A DNA stretch of 8,274 nucleotides from Melioribacteraceae bacterium (GTDB taxonomy: Bacteria; Bacteroidota; Ignavibacteria; Ignavibacteriales; Melioribacteraceae). The translations under genes were made by a program, and so were the position numbers. The notes below the pieces were generated by a model. That model was given only the letters and a program-made list of their open reading frames with translations, did no database searches and had not been told where the DNA came from. The stretch spans positions 1 to 8,274 of the forward strand of contig JAQICK010000469.1 of NCBI GenBank assembly GCA_027858595.1, in the 5' to 3' direction. How positions within the stretch are numbered: the stretch's first letter is position 1; every line of letters starts with the position of its first letter. Of this stretch, positions 1-6,800 are shown in pieces.

Positions 1-2
1 TT

Positions 3-923
3 ATTATGATTACTATGCTTACAGGTTGTGCAACTTCATCATTTTATAATCTTCCGTCAAAAGAGTTTAAAGATATTGATTATACATTTAATGTTAATTA
101 TCAAAAAGTTCGCAATGTCAACATTGCATATATAGATGAGGGTAAATCTGATAAGGTTCTACTACTAATTCATGGACTCGGAACAAGTGCCAAAAGTTGG
201 ATGAAAAACATTCCAGCCCTTTCAAAAGAATATAGAGTAATTGCTGTTGATTTACCTGGTTATGGAAAATCTGACAAGGGCTACTACAAATATTCCATGT
301 CTTGGAATGCACAAGTACTAACAGAATTTTTAACAGAATTAAAAATTGAGAAAGCTACATTTATTGGTCATTCAATGGGTGGACAAATCTCCCTTCATGC
401 CGCATTAAACTATCCAGATAGAGTTGATAAACTAGTTTTAATATCACCAGCTGGATTTGAAAAATTCAATGAAGGTGAAGGCGATTGGATGAAATCTGTT
501 TTTACTGTGGATCTAATAAAAGATACACCAACAAGAAATATCGCAATTAACTTAGATGCTAATTTCTATGAAACGCCCTCTGATGCTGATTTTTTTGTAA
601 CAGACAGAATTCAAGTAAAAGGTGCTTCGGACTTTGAGGATTATTGCTATGCAGTTACAAGAAATGTTACTGGTATGATTGATGAGCCAGTTTTAGAAAA
701 ATTAAAAACTATTGATAAAAAGACTCTCATTCTCTTTGGCGAAAACGATGGATTAATTCCAAACCCATATCTACATGGTGGATTCACCGAGGGAATAGCA
801 AACTTTGCAAATAGTGAAATGCCCAAAAGTGAATTAATTCTCATTCCAAATTGTGGACATATGTTACAATTTGAAAAATCAGAAATAGCAAATAGTGAAA
901 TTATCAATTTTATGAGAAATTGA
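3..923 (+). CDS. Alpha/beta-hydrolase lipoprotein, 5' end cut by window edge
   Basis: Serine hydrolase of the alpha/beta-hydrolase fold, probably an esterase or lipase-like enzyme; the substrate cannot be told from sequence. Counting from the ATG at position 6 (305 residues), the core motifs are all present: the oxyanion HG at 56-57 (LLIHGLGTSAKSW), VDLPGYGKSD at 81-90, the nucleophile elbow GHSMGG with Ser123, Asp248 in LILFGENDG, and His285 in NCGHMLQFE. The triad is therefore complete. The lipobox LTGC lies only at residues 5-8, far too close to this ATG for a signal peptide. The frame is also open to the window edge, so the true start and most of the signal sequence lie upstream; the mature protein should be a lipid-anchored envelope protein. 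The gene ends at TGA, 21 bases before the thiolase, so the two are probably cotranscribed. Fold is sure; substrate unknown. Confidence 0.88.
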   Translation: MMITMLTGCATSSFYNLPSKEFKDIDYTFNVNYQKVRNVNIAYIDEGKSDKVLLLIHGLGTSAKSWMKNIPALSKEYRVIAVDLPGYGKSDKGYYKYSMSWNAQVLTEFLTELKIEKATFIGHSMGGQISLHAALNYPDRVDKLVLISPAGFEKFNEGEGDWMKSVFTVDLIKDTPTRNIAINLDANFYETPSDADFFVTDRIQVKGASDFEDYCYAVTRNVTGMIDEPVLEKLKTIDKKTLILFGENDGLIPNPYLHGGFTEGIANFANSEMPKSELILIPNCGHMLQFEKSEIANSEIINFMRN

Positions 924-935
924 TTTAAACAGAAT

Positions 936-940
936 GGAGA
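936..940 (+). promoter_or_regulatory. Shine-Dalgarno site of the thiolase gene
   Basis: GGAGA sits four bases before the ATG at 945 in the short gap after the hydrolase stop. It supports that start and shows that this organism uses Shine-Dalgarno-type initiation, at least here. No promoter fits in the 21-base gap, in line with cotranscription. Confidence 0.7.
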
Positions 941-944
941 AATA

Positions 945-2132
945 ATGCAAGAGATTAAAGAAGTATATATTATTGACGCTGTAAGAACTCCAATTGGTTC
1001 CTTTATGGGGCACCTTAGCTCAATACCAGCAACAAAATTAGGAACTATTGTAATAAAAGGATTATTAGAAAGAAATAAGATCGGAAATAATTCTGTTGAT
1101 GAAGTGATTATGGGAAATGTTATTCAAGCAGGAGAAGGGCAAGCGCCAGCTCGCCAAGCTGCACTAGGTGCTGGTTTGGATAGTTCAGTGCAATGCATGA
1201 CCATTAATAAAGTATGCGGTTCTGGCCTTAAATCAGTCATGCTTGGTGCTCAAGCAATTATGTTAGGTGATGCTGAAGTTGTCATTGCTGGTGGAATGGA
1301 AAACATGTCACAAATTCCATTTTACTTAAACAATGCACGAAATGGTTTTAAATTAGGCAATCAAAATCTTGAAGATGCTTTACTTAAAGATGGATTAGTT
1401 GATGCATATGACAACGTACACATGGGTACTTTTGCAGAACTTTGTGCTTCTGAATATAACATTTCTAAAGAAGATCAAAATAATTTTGCCATCGAAAGCT
1501 ATAAGCGTGCATTAAAAGCTATTGATGACAACAAATTTGAGAATGAGATTATTCCGGTTGAAGTACCAGGTCGAAAAGGCAATATTACAATTGTATCCAC
1601 AGACGAAGAACCTGGCAAAGTTAATTTTGATAAATTAGCATCACTGCGTCCCGCTTTTCAGAAAGATGGAACTGTTACTGCGGCTAATGCTTCTTCAATA
1701 AACGATGGTGCATCTGCTGTGTTGTTAATGCCAAAAGAGAAAGCGGATTTGTTGGGGTTGAAGCCAATAGCAAAAATTGTAGCTCAAGCTTCTGCTTCAA
1801 AAGAGCCTAAATGGTTTACAACTGCCCCGATTGATGCAATTAATAAAGTATTAACTAAAGCAAATATGGAAGTAGATGCTATCGATTTGTTCGAAGTAAA
1901 TGAGGCATTTTCTGTTGTATCGCTTGTTGTTAATCAGGAGCTTGGTTTAGATCCGAGTAAGGTTAATGCTAATGGAGGAGCCGTTGCATTAGGGCATCCT
2001 TTGGGAACTAGTGGAGCAAGAATTCTTACATCACTTGTTCATGAAATGCAAAAAACAGATGCCAAGTATGGACTTGCCTCTTTATGTATCGGTGGTGGAG
2101 AAGCTTCTGCTTTAATTGTAGAAAAAGTTTAA
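945..2132 (+). CDS. Acetyl-CoA C-acetyltransferase (type II thiolase)
   Basis: Biosynthetic-type thiolase (AtoB/PhaA/ThlA group) that condenses two acetyl-CoA to acetoacetyl-CoA, or runs the reverse reaction, in the cytoplasm. The protein has 395 residues, the usual length for the family. All catalytic elements are visible: the N-terminal DAVRTPIGSF (11-20), nucleophile Cys91 in NKVCGSGLKS, the CoA-loop region VHMGTFAE around 158-165, NEAF at 319-322, His351 in GHPLGTSG, and the second catalytic Cys381 in CIGGGEAS. The ATG is preceded by GGAGA at good spacing. Upstream, 21 bases away, is a lipoprotein hydrolase; a strong terminator follows the TAA. The pathway (butyrate or acetoacetate turnover, isoprenoid or polyhydroxyalkanoate precursor supply, fatty-acid degradation) cannot be decided here because no partner such as a 3-hydroxyacyl-CoA dehydrogenase lies in the window. 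For that reason no gene symbol is given. Confidence 0.96.
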   Translation: MQEIKEVYIIDAVRTPIGSFMGHLSSIPATKLGTIVIKGLLERNKIGNNSVDEVIMGNVIQAGEGQAPARQAALGAGLDSSVQCMTINKVCGSGLKSVMLGAQAIMLGDAEVVIAGGMENMSQIPFYLNNARNGFKLGNQNLEDALLKDGLVDAYDNVHMGTFAELCASEYNISKEDQNNFAIESYKRALKAIDDNKFENEIIPVEVPGRKGNITIVSTDEEPGKVNFDKLASLRPAFQKDGTVTAANASSINDGASAVLLMPKEKADLLGLKPIAKIVAQASASKEPKWFTTAPIDAINKVLTKANMEVDAIDLFEVNEAFSVVSLVVNQELGLDPSKVNANGGAVALGHPLGTSGARILTSLVHEMQKTDAKYGLASLCIGGGEASALIVEKV

Positions 2133-2136
2133 AACT

Positions 2137-2171
2137 AAAATGAGACGGTTTATTTGCCGTCTCATTTTTTT
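2137..2171. terminator. Bidirectional intrinsic terminator between convergent genes
   Basis: A perfect 12-base inverted repeat, AAAATGAGACGG (2137-2148) against CCGTCTCATTTT (2157-2168), encloses an 8-base loop and runs into a T tract ending at 2171. On the minus strand the A-rich 5' arm gives a matching U tract. It lies between the thiolase stop (2132) and the end of the convergent lipoprotein gene (2184), so it can serve both. Confidence 0.92.
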
Positions 2172-2183
2172 ATGTTTTTAGAA

Positions 2184-2996
2184 TTACTTTGCCAATTTCA
2201 CTTCAACATCAAGGTTTAATCTTTCCATACCCATACGGCTTGAACCACCACGCCCACTGCCTCCTTGCATATCACCGCGCAATCCTTGTCCGCCGCCTTG
2301 CATACCGCCACTTTGACCACCACCCTTTCCTTGCTGCATTCCACCATTTTTTTTCATTTCCCCTAAAATTATTTCTCCAGTTTCAAATTCGATTATCACT
2401 TTCTCTTCTGGAAAAATATTTATAGGCATTTGTGCAAGTCTATTATTTCCAATAGGAATTTTTGCCTCATATATAAATTGCTGATTTGCTCCGCTAATTT
2501 TTACATTGTAGCCATCATTGCTTCCTATGGGTGAAGCATAAATAATTTCGTGTTCCTCATCAACAAGTAATATCTCGCCTTGGTTTTGCATCATTGCGTT
2601 AATAGTCATTTCAAAATCTGTATTACCATTTTGGTTTCTATTTTTTCCCATCAAATTTTGAGGTGCAACTTTATCCATTCTTTTAGGATATTGTAGCCCA
2701 AGTATTTGTTCATCGCTTTCTGGTTGAAACCACACTGTTAATCCAAGCGACATTATTTTCATTGCATTCGATTTATCTGATGAGACCAAGCAGAAGTAGA
2801 GATTCTCATTATCATTCTGAAATCCTATTGCTACTTTTTCGTCTTCAAAATATTTTAATTTTCCATTCCAATCCTCATGGCTTCCATCAACTGTAATTTT
2901 ATTTTCAACAGAATTACTTAACATAATTTCAGAGGAACTACATCCAATAAAACTGATTAGTGATAAACCAACTACTAAAATTAATTTCTTATTCAT
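2184..2996 (-). CDS. Lipoprotein with CBM9/DOMON-like domain and Gly/Met/Gln-rich tail
   Basis: Predicted envelope lipoprotein of 270 residues, function unknown. MNKK followed by a hydrophobic stretch and the lipobox FIGC gives lipidation at Cys19. Residues about 32-90 (KITVDGSHEDWNG, then KVAIGFQNDNENLYFCL and LGLTVWFQP) follow the pattern of family-9 carbohydrate-binding/DOMON-like beta-sandwich domains, which often open with I-x-V/I-D-G-x-x-x-x-W. More strand-rich sequence follows to about 215 (YEAKIPI, VIIEFETGEIILGEM). The last 50 residues include a low-complexity stretch rich in Gly, Met, Gln and Arg (about 218-256) before a final strand-like LDVEVKLAK. An A8 run (minus strand, 2347-2354) encodes MKKN just before that tail. 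The start has an AAGGAA site. It lies 11 bases downstream of the decayed DUF4249-like gene, so the two were probably one operon. The domain call is by pattern, not by search. Confidence 0.8.
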   Translation of the reverse strand: MNKKLILVVGLSLISFIGCSSSEIMLSNSVENKITVDGSHEDWNGKLKYFEDEKVAIGFQNDNENLYFCLVSSDKSNAMKIMSLGLTVWFQPESDEQILGLQYPKRMDKVAPQNLMGKNRNQNGNTDFEMTINAMMQNQGEILLVDEEHEIIYASPIGSNDGYNVKISGANQQFIYEAKIPIGNNRLAQMPINIFPEEKVIIEFETGEIILGEMKKNGGMQQGKGGGQSGGMQGGGQGLRGDMQGGSGRGGSSRMGMERLNLDVEVKLAK

Positions 2997-3000
2997 TTTT

Positions 3001-3006
3001 TTCCTT
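3001..3006 (-). promoter_or_regulatory. Shine-Dalgarno site of the lipoprotein gene
   Basis: Read on the minus strand this is AAGGAA, four bases before the ATG at 2996. It abuts and partly overlaps the tandem TAA TAA stops (3005-3010) of the upstream remnant, an arrangement typical of translationally coupled operon neighbours. Confidence 0.65.
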
Positions 3007-3007
3007 A

Positions 3008-3592
3008 TTATTCTTTTACGGCATTAAAATATACTGAATCGCTTGCAAAAGCACTAAATACTCCTAAGCCGTTTTCAATATTTGTTAATGGTTCATTCAA
3101 GTTTCTTGAGTCTTGATCTCTTGATTCGTATAAGTCAACATATTCTTTATTAACACGATAAAGAACCATTAAATGTCTTTCCAAATGAGTTACTGTTCTA
3201 AATGATAATCTTTACTCATTTGAAATTGATGGTGCCGAAACAAAACTTGATGCAAATTTACCAAATTGTATATCTATTGGCTCTGGATTTTCTTCCACAT
3301 TTTCAATCATTACATAATAGTAACTATTCTCCAAATTATCCCAAGTTAGCGTTGTGCTGTAATAATCTATATCTGGTAAATCCCTTATTCCTGTTGAAAC
3401 ATTTGGAATTGGAAGAGTGTCAGATACCAAATCTACATTTTGTGGTTTTGGTGGAACTGTGGTTTTAGTTGAAATTCTTTGTTCATTATAATTTACTTCT
3501 AAAGATAATTCATCACCCGAATTAATAACCAAATCACTGTCTGGATAGTAGTAATGTAAAGCTTCAGATTGAAAAGGAATTTCATAAGTTTG
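3008..3592 (-). pseudogene. Decayed DUF4249-like lipoprotein gene (in-frame stop, N-terminus lost)
   Basis: Translating the minus strand from 3592 gives about 126 residues (QTYEIPFQSEALHYYYPDSD, then SGDELSLEVNYNEQRIS, STKTTVPPKPQNV, LTWDNLENSYYYVMIENVEE, SSFVSAPSISNE). A TAA at 3212-3214 follows. The same frame then continues without interruption for 67 more residues (RLSFRTVTHLERHLMVLYRV, DSRNLNEPLTNIENGLGVF, SAFASDSVYFNAVKE) to tandem TAA stops at 3005-3010. The order of elements (strand pair, T-x-x-P with Pro-rich linker, W-x-N-x-x-x-S-Y-Y-Y-V, then NIENGLGVF near the end) matches DUF4249 proteins, usually lipoproteins found beside TonB-dependent receptors in Bacteroidetes and relatives. 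The upstream side closes at TGA 3593-3595, with no signal peptide or lipobox, so roughly the first quarter is missing. No ATG precedes the fragment; only a TTG at 3530-3532. Sequencing error at the internal stop is possible, but the missing N-terminus argues for real decay. Confidence 0.72.
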
Positions 3593-3886
3593 TCAATTTT
3601 TATAACACTGAAAGCTTACACAGCTCTTTTTCTATTTAACTCCAGATGACTTTTTATTTAATAGAATTGATGAGAAAATTAGTGTAAGAAATGCTAAATT
3701 GCAGAAAGCTAAATTAGAGCGATATAAGGTGAAAAATGTTGGCTACATTTATCACGTTTTCCCTTTAAGGTTTTTAGCAGAAATTCCATTTCACGCTGAA
3801 CCAATACATTATCTTTGCCATAAGTCTTAAATTCTAATCCTTACAAACCAAAATGCTTCTCTTAAAAATAAAGGCATAAGGTATAG
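3593..3886. other. Gene-free decay zone between the CotH gene and the DUF4249 remnant
   Basis: About 290 bases with no intact gene. It should have held the 5' part of the DUF4249-like gene and a spacer, but no signal peptide, lipobox or good start is visible on the minus strand. It contains a start-less open frame on the plus strand (described separately) and a 43-codon minus frame (3840-3709) beginning right after a TAA. Just past the CotH stop, ATGCCTT/AGAAGCAT (about 3850-3877) could form a weak imperfect hairpin followed by TTTT; it is a poor terminator candidate. Confidence 0.5.
3612..3830 (+). pseudogene. Start-less open frame, probable remnant of an unidentified gene
   Basis: The plus-strand frame from 3612 (after TGA 3609-3611) to TAA 3828-3830 is open for 72 codons but has no ATG; only GTG at 3729 and TTG at 3699 could start it, and neither has a ribosome site. 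Codon choice looks protein-like in the middle: LTPDDFLFNRIDEKISVRN, then AKLQKAKLERYKVKNVGYIY, HVFPLRFLAEIPFHAEPIHY. First codon positions are purine-rich over 3645-3740. I do not recognise the family. It may be the tail of a gene inserted or left behind when the DUF4249-like gene lost its front end; chance openness in AT-rich DNA is the alternative. Confidence 0.3.
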
Positions 3887-6800
3887 TTATTTTAAAAGCA
3901 CCATCTTCTTGTTAATTATAACACCATTTTGTGTTTGAAGCCTGTAAAAATAAACACCACTTGCCAAATGTTGAGCATTAAAATATTCTTTAAATACACC
4001 TGTAGTATATTCCTTTTCAGTAACAGTAGCTACCATTCGCCCAAGTAAATCAAATACTTCAATTGTAACAAAATCATTTTGGGGAAGTTCAAACTCAAAA
4101 GCTGTTTTACTATTAAACGGATTAGGATAATTTTGAGAAAGCACATACTTTGTTGGTGTCGTCTCGATTGTGTCAGAAGTATCTAAAAATATATTTTTAT
4201 AACCAGGAGTACCATTTGCTAGGGTGCCACACCAATTTTCTGCTAAAGAGTTATCGAGCTCATAGCTCAGAAGTCCTAGAGTTGCTCCACTTCCATCCGG
4301 TTCTGTTGCCCATGGTAAAGAATCACTATATGTTACAAAATCAATTAGGTTACCTATATTATCAAACAGCCTTATTGTTTCACCTGAATTACTCAAAGCA
4401 AAATTCAAATTACCAAGGTATGCTCCTGTCTCTTGAAAAAACAATCGAAATTGTGTAGTATCTTCACATAGAATAATATGTTCATTTTTTTCAATATTTG
4501 TGTTATTTGGTATTTTAAAAATATGATCCTCTTTTGAATCTTTGAAAATCCAGTTTGAAAGATCAATTGCTGTATCCTTTGGATTGTATAGTTCCACCCA
4601 ATCCATTGGGTTAAAATTATCCATAGAATGATAATTAATTTCATTTATTACAATGTTAGTCTTCCCATCAAAATCGTAAAAATAGGCCCCAATGTTAGTT
4701 CTACTTCCATCTGGATCGAGAGGGCTATCTGGGTCACCGCTATCAATTGCTGGCGAACCTAAAAGAATTCGAAAATCATTCTGCTGTGGATTGGTAAATA
4801 ATGGATCCGCCGTTATATTTGTGTCACCGGGAAGACTTTCGTTGTTGTTAATCGAATAGGAAAAATCAATATTTGAATGATTATCAAACGAATATGGCAC
4901 ATTATTTGAATTTGCTATTATTGTATTTATAACATCTAAAGTTGCACCACCTCTACCTGAAGTTTTTTCAAAAGCTGCAACACCAACATTATTATTAAAA
5001 AAGGTATTATGATCAACCAGTGCGTAAGAGTTGCTATCTTTTGCACCAATACCAAAGTCACAATTAATAATTACATTGTTTGTAATAATAGCTGAAGAAG
5101 CCTGTCCAATTGAAATTCCTTTGTCCTGACAGTCGTGTATAAAATTTTTCTCAACTAGAATATTCTCCGCCCCTTCACCGAGGTCAATGCCATCGCTGTT
5201 ATAGCCTGAAAAATTGTAAATTTTATTTCCCCTTATTATTCCATCAATAACACCATCATAGTCTATCGCATCCGTATCGATAGCATCATTACCTAGTAGA
5301 TTACAATTTTCCACAATAGCATCAGCAAGTTTCACATTAATAAAATCGGAAGTTACATCGGTAGTAATTTTAGAATTTGTAAGTGATACTGATCCAAATT
5401 GTATGAAAATTGGGAAATCGACATTTTCCATCTCAATAAAATCTAAAACTATATCTGAATTATAACTTGAAATAGCAGCTTTTTGATTTATAGGATGTTT
5501 TCCCAAAGTTGCTCCAATTATTTTTACATGTTGAAGAACCGACTTTCCATTTGCATTATCAAAACAAATTGCACCCCAACGTTTTTGCTCCTCTTCAAAT
5601 TTGGGCGAAATCGTAATTGGTTCATCATTTGTTCCATTAATAAGTAATTTGCCAAAAACATAAATGCTTCCATTATCTGGCATTTGAATTTCAATTCCTT
5701 TTTCTACTGTAAGTGTTGCAGCAGTATCAATAATTATGTCTCCATTCGATGAATATGGAACTCCTAAATTTTTTAGTGTAAGATTTTCGCTTATCAATGA
5801 AGGAATTACAATTTCAGATAAAGGAGTAAATAACGCTGTAATTATTGTATCACTATTAACCGTTATAATTGCAGAGGAGGAATCAATTCCACTGACTCCC
5901 TCCCATCCAGCAAAACCATATCCTGCTGCTGGAACAGCTTCAATTTCGATTGGAATATTTTTGTAAAATTTGGTTACTGCTTCCGAATTTGTTACAGCTT
6001 TATTAAAAACCTTGATTGTGCCACCATGCATTTCTTCAGTTTTAAATGTGATGTTTGCCAATCCGAAGAGACCGAATTTGTCATTTATAAAACCTGTGAT
6101 ATATTCAGGTCTATTTTCGGCGAAAACGTTCATTATTTCGACATTGCTTTCCCAAGCAGCAACTGATGGAAATGTGCAGCCATCGTAACTTTCAGGATTA
6201 GACTGAGAGCAGCCAATTGCCCAACGTTCAATATGTGCAGGAATTTCACCCGCAATTTTTCCTTTTAAGGAATCGATGAAATTTTTAACTCTTTCAGGTT
6301 TAAATGTAGTATTCAAATGGAGTGCAAATTTCTGCACAAATTCATTTTTAAACTCATTATTTTTAAGTAAAGTTCTTAGCAAAAAAGTTGACCAGGGTGC
6401 ATTATTCCATTCTGTACTAACTGAATCGGTAGCAAATTCTATTGAGTTATGATCGTATTTTCCCCAAAGCTGAAAACCAGCTTCTACATCAAACATCATC
6501 CACCGCCATTTACCACCTGGAGTTTTTGGTCTCCAATATTTAATATTGTTTGCAGGCCAATCTATATTAGCAAAATATATTTCTGAAATCTGATAATTTA
6601 TATATTCTTCAACATCCATCAGACTTTTCACAGAGTCATAAACCGCCGGATCTGAGATATTAAAAATATTAATATATTCGAACATTGATTTATAATGATC
6701 ACGATCTCCCTCCACAATTGTTTGATTCTTTTCAAGCAAGTCAATATTTGTTGGATCGACACCATGGTTGTAATAGAGATAATCTTCATTCTGTTTTTCA

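Noticed and set aside
2189..2425. Open frame on the plus strand opposite the lipoprotein gene's Gly-rich tail
   Set aside because: It is a shadow of the minus-strand gene; the His/Leu-rich translation mirrors Gly/Met/Gln codons and has no ribosome site.
3202..3468. Open frame of 88 codons on the plus strand opposite the DUF4249-like remnant
   Set aside because: The minus frame has clear family-like sequence on both sides of its stop, while this frame gives a Leu/His/Tyr-rich product without recognisable motifs.
3592..3615. A possible frameshift joining AFSVIKID to TYEIPF at the front of the DUF4249-like remnant
   Set aside because: Only eight residues are gained before a TAA at 3616-3618 in the other frame, too few to claim a shifted N-terminal part.
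3850..3877. Hairpin after the CotH stop codon
   Set aside because: Only four paired bases, a mismatch and three weak pairs, with a short T run; not convincing as a terminator.
4150..4644. Open frames overlapping the C-terminal part of the CotH gene on both strands
   Set aside because: They lie inside well-supported lamin-tail and T9SS sorting domains and have no motifs of their own.
5736..6188. Two consecutive plus-strand open frames opposite the CotH gene
   Set aside because: They mirror the Gly/Trp repeat domain and the end of the kinase-like domain; no ribosome sites or family signatures were seen.
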